Below are positions 45,553 to 56,276 of a stretch of DNA of 64,000 nt, piece after piece. The stretch covers positions 96,891-160,890 of the forward strand of contig JAIBEL010000054.1 in NCBI GenBank assembly GCA_019459285.1. Reading direction: 5' to 3'. Below the pieces are notes generated by a model. It saw only the letters and a list, made by a program, of their open reading frames with translations. It did no database searches and was not told the origin of the DNA. A program made the position numbers and the translations under genes. Source of the stretch: Rhizobium sp. Lineage in GTDB: Bacteria; Pseudomonadota; Gammaproteobacteria; Burkholderiales; Thiobacillaceae. Positions within the stretch are counted from its first letter, which is position 1; each line of letters starts with the position of its first letter.

Positions 45553-45993
45553 ATGAAGCAGATGAATAAGTTGATGGGTGCTTTGCTGGGCGGCGCGGTG
45601 ATGATGGGTGCCCTGGCACTGCCGGGTACCGCTGCGGCAGGTGCCGATGACGGCAAGACCAAGGTTGTGATCCAGGTCAGCGATTCGAACCCGGCCACCT
45701 GGAACCTGGCACTGAATAACGTCAAGAACTTCCAGGCTGCCACGAATGGTCAGGCCATCATTGAAGTCGTGGCCTATGGACCGGGCATCGGCATGCTGAC
45801 GGCTGATTCCGAAGTGGCCAATCGCGTGAGCGAAGCGGTCGATTCCGGTGTAAAAGTGGCTGCGTGCGGAAACACCATGAAGGCGAAGAAGCTCACCAAG
45901 GAAGACATGAACGCCAAGGTCGACATCGTGCCTGGCGGCGTGGTGGAAATCGTGGAACGTGAAAAGGAAGGCTACAGCTACATTCGCCCCTAA
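45553..45993 (+). CDS. Periplasmic DsrE-family protein
   Basis: A 146-aa precursor with a signal peptide (MKQMNKLMGALLGGAVMMGALALPGTAAAG). The mature domain is DsrE/F-like: KVVIQVSDSNPATWNLALNNVKNFQ, VEVVAYGPGIGML and the single Cys in VKVAACGNTMKAKKL. A Cys in this position is used by DsrE-type sulfurtransferases. The RBS aaggag precedes the ATG. In a sulfur-oxidising organism it could bind sulfane sulfur in the periplasm, but this is inference. A bidirectional terminator follows. Confidence 0.87.
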   Translation: MKQMNKLMGALLGGAVMMGALALPGTAAAGADDGKTKVVIQVSDSNPATWNLALNNVKNFQAATNGQAIIEVVAYGPGIGMLTADSEVANRVSEAVDSGVKVAACGNTMKAKKLTKEDMNAKVDIVPGGVVEIVEREKEGYSYIRP

Positions 45994-46011
45994 TTCCCGC
46001 AAAACGAAATG

Positions 46012-46039
46012 AAAAAACCGGGCTTGTGCCCGGTTTTTT
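46012..46039. terminator. Bidirectional Rho-independent terminator
   Basis: A stem aaaaaaccgggc-ttgt-gcccggtttttt lies between the convergent DsrE-like and rsmE genes. It has an A-run on one side and a T-run on the other, so it can act for both strands. Confidence 0.92.
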
Positions 46040-46046
46040 CATGCCC

Positions 46047-46775
46047 TTAAAAATCACCCCATAGCGTTTGCATGGCAGCCAGCGCGGCCAAGGCAGCGGT
46101 CTCGGTGCGCAGCACGCGCGGTCCCAGCCGGACCGGACCGGCACCTGCTGCATGCAGTGCAGCGATTTCATCCGCCTCAAAGCCCCCCTCAGGACCGGCC
46201 ACCAGCCAATCCTGGGTAGTCGATGAGGACAGGTCGGCCAGTCGCGTCTCGGCTGTCGGGGACAAGAACAGCAGGCGCCCGGCTTCATGCTGCCCCAACC
46301 AGTTGGCCAGCGTCATCGGCGCAGCCACTACGGGCACCTGGTTGCGGCCGCACTGTTCGCAGGCGCTCGCCACGACGCCTTGCCAGTGCGCTACTCGTTT
46401 GTCGGCGCGTTCGCCCGCCAGCTTGACCACGCTGCGTTTGGCGGCGATCGGCTGGATCGCCGCCACGCCCAGCTCGACCGCTTTCTGCAACGTGTAGTCC
46501 ATGCGTTCGCCGCTCGAGATGCCTTGCGCCAGCATCACGCGCAGGCGCGATTCGCGTTCGACATCGGCAAAGCCGGTGACGCTGACGGCCACCTCGTCCT
46601 TCTGGATGCGTTCGATGCGCGCGGCATATTCGCCGCCACGGCCATTGAACAGGGTGATGGCGTCGTCCATCGCGAGCCGTAGCGCGCGCACGGCATGGCG
46701 CGCGGGGCCGGCCGGCAGGTTGAAACGGGCGCCCGGTGCAAGCGGCTGGTCAAGGTAGAAGCGTGGCGGTGACAT
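46047..46775 (-). CDS. rsmE: 16S rRNA (uracil-1498-N3)-methyltransferase RsmE
   Basis: A 242-aa SPOUT-family methyltransferase modifying U1498 of 16S rRNA. The N-terminal PUA-like part begins MSPPRFYLDQPLAPGARF. The C-terminal trefoil-knot SAM site shows LVAGPEGGFEADE and LGPRVLRTETAALAALAAMQTLWG, the RsmE signature. The start is set at 46775 because an upstream frame extension to 47426 runs through the neighbouring plus-strand gene. It is divergent from a thioredoxin-fold gene. Confidence 0.95.
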   Translation of the reverse strand: MSPPRFYLDQPLAPGARFNLPAGPARHAVRALRLAMDDAITLFNGRGGEYAARIERIQKDEVAVSVTGFADVERESRLRVMLAQGISSGERMDYTLQKAVELGVAAIQPIAAKRSVVKLAGERADKRVAHWQGVVASACEQCGRNQVPVVAAPMTLANWLGQHEAGRLLFLSPTAETRLADLSSSTTQDWLVAGPEGGFEADEIAALHAAGAGPVRLGPRVLRTETAALAALAAMQTLWGDF

Positions 46776-46820
46776 CTTGGTATTATGCCGACGTTGTCCA
46801 GCGTTTTTACGGAGCACGTC

Positions 46821-47381
46821 ATGGTTTCCCTCACCACCCCGGTATGCGACTTTGGCTGGAAGGCCCCCGGTTTCAGCCTGCCCGGCGTCGACGGCAGGAT
46901 GTGGACGCTGAGCGACGCGATGGGCCCGAACGGCCTGCTGGTGATGTTCATCTGCAACCACTGCCCCTACGTGAAGGCGATCCGCCCGCGCCTGGTGCGT
47001 GACCTCGCCGAGCTCAAGCGTGACCATGGCATCCATGCCATCGCCATCATGTCGAACGATCCGACCGAGTACGCCGAGGATTCGTTCGACAACATGAAAA
47101 AAGTGGCCGCCGAATTCGGTTTTCCGTTCCCTTATGTGATCGACGAAACCCAGGACGTGGCAAAAGCCTATGGGGCCGTATGCACCCCCGATTTTTTCGG
47201 CTTCAACCGCAATTTCGAGTTGCAGTATCGCGGCCGTTTCGACGAATCGCGCAAGGAGACCGCGCCCGAGGGCGTGCGGCGCGATCTGTTCGAGGCGATG
47301 AAGGCCATCGCGGCGACCCAGCAGGGACCCGCAGAGCAGATTCCCAGCATGGGCTGCTCGATCAAGTGGAAGGATACGTGA
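46821..47381 (+). CDS. Thioredoxin-fold protein of the AhpC/TSA type
   Basis: A 186-aa cytoplasmic protein with the peroxiredoxin-like start PVCDFGWKAPGFSLPGVDG. A redox motif CNHCPYVKAIRPRL lies where thioredoxins have CxxC and peroxiredoxins their peroxidatic Cys. PYVIDETQDVAKAYGAVCTPDFFGF contains another Cys before the cis-Pro. The start at 46821 has the RBS ggagcacgtc; the ATG at 46785 lacks one. It is 1 base from the methyltransferase gene. Disulfide or peroxide reduction is likely; the substrate is not known. Confidence 0.87.
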   Translation: MVSLTTPVCDFGWKAPGFSLPGVDGRMWTLSDAMGPNGLLVMFICNHCPYVKAIRPRLVRDLAELKRDHGIHAIAIMSNDPTEYAEDSFDNMKKVAAEFGFPFPYVIDETQDVAKAYGAVCTPDFFGFNRNFELQYRGRFDESRKETAPEGVRRDLFEAMKAIAATQQGPAEQIPSMGCSIKWKDT

Positions 47382-47382
47382 C

Positions 47383-47997
47383 ATGACCGACCGTCGGCAG
47401 CATTGGGAAAACGTGTATCGCGGCAAGACGGCGGATCAGGTCGGCTGGTTCCAGCCGCATGCTGCGTCGTCGCTCCGTTTGATCGAGGACAACGCAGGCA
47501 AGGATGCGCACATCATCGACGTCGGCGGCGGCGCGTCGGTCCTGGTGGACGATCTGCTCGATGCCGGTTACCGCAACCTGACCGTGCTCGACCTCGCCGA
47601 ATCGGCGCTGGCAACCAGCCGCACGCGGCTCGGCGCGCGCGGACAGTCGGTGCAGTGGGTCGTCGCGGATATCACTCGGGCCGAATTGCCGGCGGCACGC
47701 TACGACGTCTGGCACGACCGGGCCGTGTTCCATTTTCTGACCAATCCCGCGGATCGTGCGCGCTATGTGGCGCAGGTACTGTCCAGCGTAAAACCGGGCG
47801 GGCATGTCATCGTGGCCGCATTCGGCCCCGGCGGGCCGCTGCAATGCTCGGGGCTGGACGTGGTGCGGTATGCGCCCGACTCGCTGCATGCCGAATTCGG
47901 TGCGTCATTTCGCCTGCTTGGGCACGAAACCGAAATCCATCACACGCCGGCGGGCAAGGAGCAGGAATTTGTCTACTGTTATTGCGTGCGGGTCTGA
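47383..47997 (+). CDS. Class I SAM-dependent methyltransferase
   Basis: A 204-aa methyltransferase with SAM-binding motif I IIDVGGGASVLVDDLLDAG, motif II TVLDLAESALATSRTR and the catalytic-side segment VWHDRAVFHFLT. The substrate is unknown. The ATG is one base after the stop of the thioredoxin-like gene, and the product ends two bases before the next start, so it is part of a short operon. Confidence 0.88.
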   Translation: MTDRRQHWENVYRGKTADQVGWFQPHAASSLRLIEDNAGKDAHIIDVGGGASVLVDDLLDAGYRNLTVLDLAESALATSRTRLGARGQSVQWVVADITRAELPAARYDVWHDRAVFHFLTNPADRARYVAQVLSSVKPGGHVIVAAFGPGGPLQCSGLDVVRYAPDSLHAEFGASFRLLGHETEIHHTPAGKEQEFVYCYCVRV

Positions 47998-47999
47998 CC

Positions 48000-48782
48000 A
48001 TGCTTGAACAGGTCAAGACGCTGGTCCGCGAGGTGGCGCGGCGTGAAGTGACGCCGCGCTTCCTCAAGGTGGCGCATAGCCACAAGCTCGACGGCAGCCT
48101 CTTTACCGAGGCCGATGCGGCGACCCAGGCCGCACTGGAAGAAGCGCTGCCCCGGATTCGCGACGTGCCGGTGCTGGGCGAGGAGATGACCGAGCGGCAG
48201 CAGCACGATGCCTGGGAAGCCGGCCGCGACGGATTGTGGTGTGTCGACCCGATCGACGGCACGTCCAACTTCGTCGCCGGCGTGCCCTATTTCGCCGTGT
48301 CGGTGGCCTATCTCTACAAGGGCGAGCGCCAGCTTGGCGTGGTGTACGACCCGGTCGCCGACGAGATGTTCAGCGCCGAACGCGGGCACGGTGCCCATCT
48401 CAACGGAACCCCCTTGCCCCTGCGGGCGCCTGCCACGGAGTTGCGCCGCGCGCTCGCCGGCGTCGAGATGAAGCGCATCGACCGCGAACTGGCCGGCCGC
48501 CTGGCCTCGTGGCCACCCTATGCCTCGCAGCGCAATTTCGGCGCGTCCACCCTGGATTGGTGCTACACGGCTGCCGGCCGTTTCGACATCTATGTCCATG
48601 GCGGGCAGAAATTATGGGATTACGCCGCCGGAGCCCTGATCCTGGAAGAAGCAGGCGGGCGGCTGGCGAGCCTGTCGGGCAGTTTCGATATCGCCAATGT
48701 ATGGGAGCGTTCCGTTGTCGCCTCGGCCAGTCCCGAACTGTTCGAGTTGTGGCGCGACTGGCTGAAGGCGGCAGGCGCATAA
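48000..48782 (+). CDS. Inositol monophosphatase-family phosphatase
   Basis: A 260-aa Mg-dependent phosphatase. The metal-site motifs are GEEMTERQ, VDPIDGTSNFVAGVPYF (DPIDGT) and LWDYAAGALILEEAGG (WDxAAG). Length and motifs fit the IMPase/FBPase family; the substrate may be inositol phosphate, 3'-phosphoadenosine phosphate or a sugar phosphate. It is the last gene of the thioredoxin-like/methyltransferase run and precedes a 234-base untranslated leader of tkt. Confidence 0.9.
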   Translation: MLEQVKTLVREVARREVTPRFLKVAHSHKLDGSLFTEADAATQAALEEALPRIRDVPVLGEEMTERQQHDAWEAGRDGLWCVDPIDGTSNFVAGVPYFAVSVAYLYKGERQLGVVYDPVADEMFSAERGHGAHLNGTPLPLRAPATELRRALAGVEMKRIDRELAGRLASWPPYASQRNFGASTLDWCYTAAGRFDIYVHGGQKLWDYAAGALILEEAGGRLASLSGSFDIANVWERSVVASASPELFELWRDWLKAAGA

Positions 48783-48888
48783 GCCGCCGCATCGGGCAAA
48801 TAAAAAGATTTTAGGGTCTCATTTATTGAGTCATGGCTTGAGCTTGTCGGCTTAAGTCCTTGTCTCGACATCTGTTTTGTCCGGTTTG

Positions 48889-48912
48889 GGCCCGGCTTGC
48901 GGAAGCCGGGCC
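48889..48912. promoter_or_regulatory. Hairpin in the transketolase upstream region
   Basis: A ten-base perfect stem ggcccggctt-gcgg-aagccgggcc sits 105 bases before the tkt start. No T-run follows directly. It may end the preceding operon or be a leader hairpin of the tkt transcript. The rest of the 48783-49016 gap shows no gene. Confidence 0.4.
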
Positions 48913-49016
48913 TGCTGACGGATAATCAAGGTTTTTGCATATTCTGCCCAAGCTGTCTGTGCGCGGCTTTCCCGGGTGGGGATGCGACCGTTTTTTACTT
49001 AGCAGAAGGGAACGCA

Positions 49017-51002
49017 ATGCCAACCCGTAATGACCTGGCCAATGCCATCCGCGCGCTTGCGATGGATGCTGTCGAAAAAGCCAAATCCGGCCACCCCGGC
49101 GCCCCCATGGGCATGGCGGAAATCGCTGAAACGCTGTGGAACCACCACATGCGCCACAACCCCTCCAACCCCAAGTGGGCGGACCGCGACCGCTTCGTGC
49201 TGTCGAACGGTCATGGCTCGATGCTGATCTACGCATTGCTGCATCTGACCGGCTACGACCTGTCGATGGACGACCTCAAGCAGTTCCGCCAGCTGCATTC
49301 CAAGACCCCGGGCCACCCCGAGTATGGCTACGCGCCCGGTATTGAAACTACCACCGGCCCGCTCGGCCAGGGCATCACCAATGCCGTCGGCATGGCGATG
49401 GCGGAAAAGATCCTCGCCGCCGAATTCAACAAGCCCGACCACACCATCGTCGATCACCACACCTACGTGTTCATGGGCGACGGTTGCATGATGGAAGGCA
49501 TCTCGCATGAAGCCTGCGCGCTGGCCGGCACCTGGAAGCTGAACAAGCTGGTCGCCTTCTGGGACGACAACGGCATCTCGATCGACGGTCATATCGAGAA
49601 CTGGTACACCGACGACACCGCCAAGCGTTTCGAAGCCTACGGCTGGAACGTGGTGCCGAACGTCGACGGTCATGACGTAGTCGCCCTCGAAGCCGCCATC
49701 CAGAAGGCCAAGGCCAGCACCGACAAACCCACGCTGATCTGTTGCAAGACCGTCATCGGCAAGGGCTCGCCCAACAAGGCCGGCACCCACGACGTGCACG
49801 GCGCCGCGCTGGGTCACGACGAAGTCGAAGCCACCCGCAAGAATATGGGCTGGAATCACCCCGCGTTCGAAGTCCCCGCCGACATCTACGCCGGCTGGGA
49901 TGCCAAGACCAAGGGCCAGGGGCTGGAAACGCTGTGGAACAACAAGTTCGCCGAATACAAGAAGGCCTTCCCCGCGGAAGCTGCCGAGTTCGAGCGTCGC
50001 ATGAAGGGCGATCTGCCCGCCAACTGGAAGGCGCACGTCGCCGAGAAGCTGGCTGCGATCAACGCCAAGGGCGAAACCGTCGCCACCCGCAAGGCCTCGC
50101 AGATTGCGATCAATGCGCTGGCGCCCGCGCTGCCCGAGTTCCTCGGCGGTTCGGCCGACCTCACCGGTTCCAACCTGACCAACTGGGAAGGCTGCCACCC
50201 GGTGCGCCACGGCAAGCCCGGCAACTACATCAGCTACGGCGTGCGTGAATTCGGCATGGCCGCGATCATGAACGGCATGGCGCTGCACGGCGGCCTCCTG
50301 CCGTTCGGCGGCACCTTCCTGATGTTCTCCGAATACTCGCGCAACGCCATCCGCATGGCCGCGCTGATGAAGCAGCGCGTGATCCACGTGTTCACGCACG
50401 ACTCCATCGGTCTCGGCGAAGACGGCCCGACCCACCAGCCGGTCGAGCAGACCGCCACCCTGCGCATGATCCCCAACATCGACGTCTGGCGTCCGTGCGA
50501 CACCGTGGAAACGATGGTCGGCTGGGCCGCGTCGGTCGAGCGCCGCGACGGGCCCACCTGCCACATCCTGTCGCGTCAGAACCTGCCGTTCATGAAGCGC
50601 GACGAGGCCACGATCGCCAACATCGCCAAGGGTGGCTACGTGCTGAAGGATGCTGCGGGCGCCAAGGCCATCATCATCGCCACCGGTTCCGAAGTCGAGC
50701 TGGCCGTCAAGGCACAGGAAGCGCTGGCTGCCGAAGGCATCGCGGTACGCGTGGTCTCCATGCCGTCGACCAACACCTTCGACAAGCAGGACGCCGCCTA
50801 CAAGGCCAACGTGCTGCCGAAGGGCCTGCCGCGCGTCGCCGTCGAAGCCGGTGTCACCGACTTCTGGCGCAAGTACGTGGGTCTGGAAGGTGCGGTGATC
50901 GGCCTCGACCGCTTCGGCGAATCGGCTCCGGCTCCGGCACTGTTCAAGGAGTTCGGCATCACGACCGAGGCCGTCGTGGCTGCGGTCAAAGGCGTTCTGT
51001 AA
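49017..51002 (+). CDS. tkt: Transketolase
   Basis: The 661-aa thiamine-diphosphate enzyme moves two-carbon units between sugar phosphates in the pentose phosphate pathway and the Calvin cycle. It shows the start [35 protein letters not shown], the ThDP motif [14 protein letters not shown], and [28 protein letters not shown] and [15 protein letters not shown] of the catalytic half. The RBS agaaggga precedes the ATG at 49017. It heads the tkt-gap-pgk-pyk-fba cluster. Confidence 0.97.
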   Translation: MPTRNDLANAIRALAMDAVEKAKSGHPGAPMGMAEIAETLWNHHMRHNPSNPKWADRDRFVLSNGHGSMLIYALLHLTGYDLSMDDLKQFRQLHSKTPGHPEYGYAPGIETTTGPLGQGITNAVGMAMAEKILAAEFNKPDHTIVDHHTYVFMGDGCMMEGISHEACALAGTWKLNKLVAFWDDNGISIDGHIENWYTDDTAKRFEAYGWNVVPNVDGHDVVALEAAIQKAKASTDKPTLICCKTVIGKGSPNKAGTHDVHGAALGHDEVEATRKNMGWNHPAFEVPADIYAGWDAKTKGQGLETLWNNKFAEYKKAFPAEAAEFERRMKGDLPANWKAHVAEKLAAINAKGETVATRKASQIAINALAPALPEFLGGSADLTGSNLTNWEGCHPVRHGKPGNYISYGVREFGMAAIMNGMALHGGLLPFGGTFLMFSEYSRNAIRMAALMKQRVIHVFTHDSIGLGEDGPTHQPVEQTATLRMIPNIDVWRPCDTVETMVGWAASVERRDGPTCHILSRQNLPFMKRDEATIANIAKGGYVLKDAAGAKAIIIATGSEVELAVKAQEALAAEGIAVRVVSMPSTNTFDKQDAAYKANVLPKGLPRVAVEAGVTDFWRKYVGLEGAVIGLDRFGESAPAPALFKEFGITTEAVVAAVKGVL

Positions 51003-51009
51003 ATAATGG

Positions 51010-51098
51010 AGGGGCTAGGAATTAAGGAGCTAGGTACTGGGGGGCGGTCGCGCTGAGCGCGTTTTTCTGGCCCCTGAATCCTAGCCCCTAGCCCCTAA
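51010..51098. repeat. Structured repeat between tkt and gap
   Basis: The tkt-gap gap holds inverted arms aggggctagga (51010-51020) and tcctagcccct (51079-51089), with further ctagcccctagcccct copies on the right. Inside is a short cgcgc-tga-gcgcg stem followed by five T residues (51049-51066). This could attenuate tkt transcription or set message boundaries. Confidence 0.55.
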
Positions 51099-51125
51099 AA
51101 AGATTTTCAACTCACTGGAGACTGA

Positions 51126-52130
<1,005 letters not shown>

Positions 52131-52132
52131 TT

Positions 52133-52187
52133 CGGTAAACGGTGAGCAGGGAGCGGTTTTGTTCCGCTCTCCGCTTACCGTTCACCG
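52133..52187. repeat. Inverted repeat between gap and pgk
   Basis: Two 24-base arms, cggtaaacggtgagcaggga plus gcgg (52133-52156) and ccgctctccgcttaccgttc plus accg (52164-52187), form an imperfect hairpin with four mismatches. The left arm shares aaacggtgagc with the terminator after pgk, so the two gaps carry related repeats. Confidence 0.6.
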
Positions 52188-52263
52188 CTCACACACCTGA
52201 GTTGTAAGGCCTGGGCGGTCCGCTGCCCAACCCTTACCGCTTAATTTTCAGGAGAAACAAACC

Positions 52264-53445
52264 ATGGCATTCATCCGCGTCACCGATCTCGATCTGGCAG
52301 GCAAGCGCGTCTTCATCCGTGCCGACATGAACGTGCCCGTCAAGGACGGCAAGGTCACCTCCGACGCCCGCATCACCGCGTCGATGCGCACCATCGAGCA
52401 CTGCCTCAAGGCCGGCGCCAAGGTGATGGTCACGTCCCACCTCGGCCGTCCCACCGAAGGCGAGTTCAAGGAAGAGGATTCGCTCAAGCCGGTGGTCGAC
52501 GTGATCGCCCAGAAGCTCGGCAAGAACATCCGCCTGATCCGTGAATGGACCGATGGCGGCTTCGACGTCGCCGACGGCGAGCTGGTTGTGCTGGAAAACT
52601 GCCGCGTCAACAAGGGCGAGAAGAAGAACGTCGACGACACCGCGAAGAAATACGCCGCCCTGTGCGACGTGTTCGTGATGGACGCCTTCGGCACTGCGCA
52701 CCGCGCCGAAGCCTCGACCCACGGCATCGCCAAGTTCGCGCCGACCGCTGCGGCCGGCATCCTGCTGACCGAAGAACTCGACGCGCTCGACAAGGCGCTG
52801 GCCAACCCGGCGCGCCCGATGGTCGCCATCGTCGGCGGCTCCAAGGTTTCTACCAAGCTGACCGTGCTCGAAGCGCTGGCCGAGAAATGCGAACAGCTGG
52901 TGGTCGGCGGCGGCATCGCCAATACCTTCCTCAAGGCCACCGGCCATAACGTCGGCAAGTCGCTGTGCGAGGACGACCTGGTCCCCACCGCGCAGGCGCT
53001 GATCGAGAAGATGACCGCGCGCGGCGCGACCATCCCCATCGCCGTCGACGTGGTGTGTGGCAAGAAATTCGACGCCAACGAGCCTGCCGTGCTGAAGGAT
53101 GCGGGCGACGTTGCCGACGACGACATGATTTTCGACATCGGCCCGAAGAGCGCGCAGCAGCTCGCCGACATCATCATGAAGGCCGGCACCGTGGTGTGGA
53201 ACGGCCCGGTCGGCGTGTTCGAGTTCGACCAGTTCGGCGAAGGCACCAAGACCATCGCCATGGCGATCGCCAACACCAATGCCTTCACCCTGGCCGGCGG
53301 CGGCGACACCATCGCCGCGATCCAGAAATACGACATCTACGACAAGGTGAGCTACATTTCCACCGCCGGCGGCGCCTTCCTCGAATACCTGGAAGGCAAA
53401 GTGCTGCCCGCCGTGGCGATCCTGGAGGAACGCGCGAAAGGCTAA
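52264..53445 (+). CDS. pgk: Phosphoglycerate kinase
   Basis: The 393-aa enzyme interconverts 1,3-bisphosphoglycerate and 3-phosphoglycerate with ADP/ATP. The substrate-binding start is [20 protein letters not shown], followed by [11 protein letters not shown] and [13 protein letters not shown]. The nucleotide loop is [16 protein letters not shown] and the C-terminal GGGDTIAA binding loop is [13 protein letters not shown]. The RBS aggag lies before the ATG. It stands between gap and pyk. Confidence 0.97.
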   Translation: MAFIRVTDLDLAGKRVFIRADMNVPVKDGKVTSDARITASMRTIEHCLKAGAKVMVTSHLGRPTEGEFKEEDSLKPVVDVIAQKLGKNIRLIREWTDGGFDVADGELVVLENCRVNKGEKKNVDDTAKKYAALCDVFVMDAFGTAHRAEASTHGIAKFAPTAAAGILLTEELDALDKALANPARPMVAIVGGSKVSTKLTVLEALAEKCEQLVVGGGIANTFLKATGHNVGKSLCEDDLVPTAQALIEKMTARGATIPIAVDVVCGKKFDANEPAVLKDAGDVADDDMIFDIGPKSAQQLADIIMKAGTVVWNGPVGVFEFDQFGEGTKTIAMAIANTNAFTLAGGGDTIAAIQKYDIYDKVSYISTAGGAFLEYLEGKVLPAVAILEERAKG

Positions 53446-53457
53446 TGAGCAAACGGT

Positions 53458-53489
53458 AAACGGTGAGCGGTTCTCGCTCACCGTTTTTT
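53458..53489 (+). terminator. Rho-independent terminator between pgk and pyk
   Basis: The stem aaacggtgagcg-gttct-cgctcaccgttttttt is followed by a T-run, 13 bases after the pgk stop. The next bases, up to 53536, carry accgtttgccactcaccact and ctcaccgctcacc copies related to the gap-pgk repeat. It can partly separate pyk from the upstream genes. Confidence 0.85.
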
Positions 53490-53540
53490 GTTTTTATACC
53501 GTTTGCCACTCACCACTCACCGCTCACCGCTCACCCCAAT

Positions 53541-54974
53541 ATGATTCGCAGAACCAAAATCGTCGCCACCCTCGGCCCCGCCTGCTCCGATCCCAAAACG
53601 CTGGATCGCATGATGGAGGCCGGCCTGGACGTGGTGCGTCTCAACTTCTCACATGGCGTTGCGCAAGACCATATCGACCGTGCCGAACTGGTGCGCTCGC
53701 TGGCACGCACGCGCGGCCGCGCGGTCGGCGTGCTGGTCGACCTGCAGGGCCCGAAGATCCGCATCGGCAAGTTCAAGGACAGCAAGATCACGCTGGCCAA
53801 GGGCGATACCTTCATCCTCGATGCGGCCTGCGCGCTGGGCGACCAGACCCGCGTCGGCCTCGACTACAAGGAGCTGCCGAATGACGTGAAGCGGGGCGTG
53901 ACCTTACTGCTCGACGACGGCCGCATCGAGTTCTGGGTCGAGGACGTCCAGGGCGCGGAGATCATCTGCAAGGTCGTGCAGGGCGGCGTGCTGTCCAACA
54001 ACAAGGGCATCAACCGCAAGGGTGGTGGCCTGTCGGCCGCGGCGCTGACCGAGAAGGACATCGAGGACATCAAGACGGCCGCCGCGCTGAAGGCGGATTA
54101 CCTGGCGGTGTCGTTCCCGCGTTCCGGCGCCGACATGCGCCAGGCGCGCGAACTGCTGCGCGCGGCCGGCGGCAAGAGCCAGCTGGTGGCCAAGATCGAG
54201 CGGACCGAGGCGATCGAGAACCTGGAAGAGATACTCGAGGCCTCCGACGCCATCATGGTGGCGCGCGGCGATCTCGGCGTGGAAGTCGGCGACGCGGCGG
54301 TGCCTGCGCTGCAGAAGCGCATGATCCGCATGGCGATCGAACGCAACAAGGTGGTCATCACCGCCACGCAGATGATGGAGTCGATGATCTCCAGCCCCAT
54401 CCCGACCCGTGCCGAAGTGTCCGACGTCGCCAACGCCGTGCTCGACGGCACCGACGCGGTGATGCTGTCGGCCGAAACGGCGGCGGGCCAGTTCCCTGTC
54501 GAGGCGGTGCAGGCCATGGACCGCGTCTGCCTGGAAGCGGAAAAGGAAGCCGAACCCGGATTCACCAAGGAGCGGCTCGACCACAGCTTCCTGCGTGCCG
54601 ACGAGGCGATCGCCATGTCGGCCGTGTTCACCTCGGTCCACCTCAACATCAAGGCGATCGCCGCCCTGACCGAGTCGGGCAACACCTGTCTGTGGATGAG
54701 CCGCCTGTCCACCCGGGTGCCGATCTATGCCTTGACACCGCAGGTCGAAACCCGTAGAAAAGTCACTCTTTTCCGCGGCGTCTATCCGATCAACCTGAAA
54801 ACCGCCAGCAAGGAGCGCGATGCGTTGCTGGCCGAAGCCGAGGAAGAGTTGCGGCGGCGTGGCGCGGTACGTGACGGCGACTTGATCCTGCTGACCATCG
54901 GTGAACCCATCGGCCAGTCGGGCGGCACCAACACCATGAAAATCGTCCGCGTGGGCGGATCGAAAAAATCCTGA
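53541..54974 (+). CDS. pyk: Pyruvate kinase
   Basis: The 477-aa enzyme converts phosphoenolpyruvate and ADP to pyruvate and ATP. It shows the start MIRRTKIVATLGPACSDPKTL, LVDLQGPKIRIGKF, NNKGIN, AVSFPRSGADMRQAREL and MVARGDLGVEVGDAAVP. The activation segment includes MLSAETAAGQFPVEAVQAMD. No good Shine-Dalgarno is seen before the ATG at 53541, only ctcaccccaat. It follows a terminator and ends 45 bases before fba. Confidence 0.96.
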   Translation: MIRRTKIVATLGPACSDPKTLDRMMEAGLDVVRLNFSHGVAQDHIDRAELVRSLARTRGRAVGVLVDLQGPKIRIGKFKDSKITLAKGDTFILDAACALGDQTRVGLDYKELPNDVKRGVTLLLDDGRIEFWVEDVQGAEIICKVVQGGVLSNNKGINRKGGGLSAAALTEKDIEDIKTAAALKADYLAVSFPRSGADMRQARELLRAAGGKSQLVAKIERTEAIENLEEILEASDAIMVARGDLGVEVGDAAVPALQKRMIRMAIERNKVVITATQMMESMISSPIPTRAEVSDVANAVLDGTDAVMLSAETAAGQFPVEAVQAMDRVCLEAEKEAEPGFTKERLDHSFLRADEAIAMSAVFTSVHLNIKAIAALTESGNTCLWMSRLSTRVPIYALTPQVETRRKVTLFRGVYPINLKTASKERDALLAEAEEELRRRGAVRDGDLILLTIGEPIGQSGGTNTMKIVRVGGSKKS

Positions 54975-55019
54975 TTTTGAAAACAGCTTGCTGCACATTT
55001 TTAACCTAGGAGACTGTAA

Positions 55020-56087
55020 ATGGCCCTGATTTCCCTTCGTCAATTGCTCGACCATGCCGCCGAAAACGGCTATGGCCTGCCCGCGTTCAACGTCAACAAC
55101 ATGGAACAGGTCCATGCCATCATGCAGGCCGCCGCCGCAGTGGATTCGCCGGTAATCCTGCAGGGTTCCGCCGGTGCGCGTTCCTATGCCGGCGAGCCCT
55201 TCCTGCGCCACCTGATCCTGGCCGCCATCGAGATGTACCCGCAGATCCCCGTCTGCATGCACCAGGACCACGGCGCGTCCCCCAGCATCTGCTTCCGCTC
55301 CATCCAGTCCGGCTTCAGCTCGGTGATGATGGACGGCTCGCTGAAGGAAGACGGCAAGACCCCCGCCAGCTACGAATACAACGTCGAAACCACCCGCAAG
55401 GTGTCCGAACTGGCGCACGCCTGCGGCGTCTCCGTTGAAGGCGAACTGGGCTGCCTGGGCTCGTTGGAAACCGGCAAGGCCGGCGAGGAAGACGGCCACG
55501 GCGCCGAAGGCACGCTGGACCACTCCATGCTGCTGACCGACCCCGACGAAGCCGCTGACTTCGTCACCAAGACCAAGGTCGACGCGCTGGCCATCGCCAT
55601 CGGCACCTCGCACGGCGCCTACAAGTTCACCCAGAAGCCCACCGGCAAGGTCCTGCGCATCGACCGCGTGAAGGAAATCCACGCCCGCATCCCCAACGTC
55701 CACCTGGTGATGCACGGTTCTTCCTCGGTGCCGGAAGACTGGCTCGCCATCATCAACAGCTACGGCGGCGACATGGGCCAGACCTACGGCGTGCCGGTCG
55801 AAGAGATCGTCGAAGGCATCAAGAACGGCGTGCGCAAGGTCAACATCGACACCGACCTGCGCATGGCCTCCACCGGCGCCATCCGCAAGCACCTGGCCGA
55901 GAACAAGGCCAACTTCGACCCGCGCAAATTCCTCAAGGAAGCCACCAAGGGCATGAGCGACATCTGCAAGGCGCGCTACGAAGCCTTCGGCGCCGCCGGC
56001 CAGGCCAGCAAGATCAAGAAGGTCTTCAACCTGGAAGAGATGCAGAAGCGCTACGACAAGGGCGAACTGGATCCCAAGGTCAACTGA
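55020..56087 (+). CDS. fba: Class II fructose-bisphosphate aldolase
   Basis: The 355-aa zinc-dependent aldolase joins or splits fructose 1,6-bisphosphate, and in the Calvin cycle also sedoheptulose 1,7-bisphosphate. Metal and catalytic segments are [39 protein letters not shown] and [13 protein letters not shown]. The length fits the Calvin-cycle-type class II enzymes of betaproteobacteria. The RBS aggaga precedes the ATG. A terminator follows at 56118. Confidence 0.97.
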   Translation: MALISLRQLLDHAAENGYGLPAFNVNNMEQVHAIMQAAAAVDSPVILQGSAGARSYAGEPFLRHLILAAIEMYPQIPVCMHQDHGASPSICFRSIQSGFSSVMMDGSLKEDGKTPASYEYNVETTRKVSELAHACGVSVEGELGCLGSLETGKAGEEDGHGAEGTLDHSMLLTDPDEAADFVTKTKVDALAIAIGTSHGAYKFTQKPTGKVLRIDRVKEIHARIPNVHLVMHGSSSVPEDWLAIINSYGGDMGQTYGVPVEEIVEGIKNGVRKVNIDTDLRMASTGAIRKHLAENKANFDPRKFLKEATKGMSDICKARYEAFGAAGQASKIKKVFNLEEMQKRYDKGELDPKVN

Positions 56088-56117
56088 TCGTCGGCTTGCC
56101 GAATCAGACGCTGGAAT

Positions 56118-56145
56118 CAAATGGGACGCTGCGGCGTCCCATTTT
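56118..56145 (+). terminator. Rho-independent terminator after fba
   Basis: The stem aaatgggacgc-tgcg-gcgtcccattttt is followed by a T-run, 31 bases after the fba stop. It ends the tkt-gap-pgk-pyk-fba cluster. Confidence 0.92.
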
Positions 56146-56276
56146 TATTTGTGAGTTCAGAGTGGCCGACGTTGAGGGCCTGTTGGGCGGGTTTCGGCCA
56201 GAAGCAGCCAATCAGCATGGTCACCGCGAGTGTCCGCACCTTGCCCGGAGCAGACCTTCAACGTTGAAGTTAAGCG

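Noticed and set aside
48851..48867. CTTAAG-like half-site in the tkt upstream region
   Set aside because: Only one half-site (cttaag) is present and no second copy lies 11 bases away, so no QseB-type site is called.
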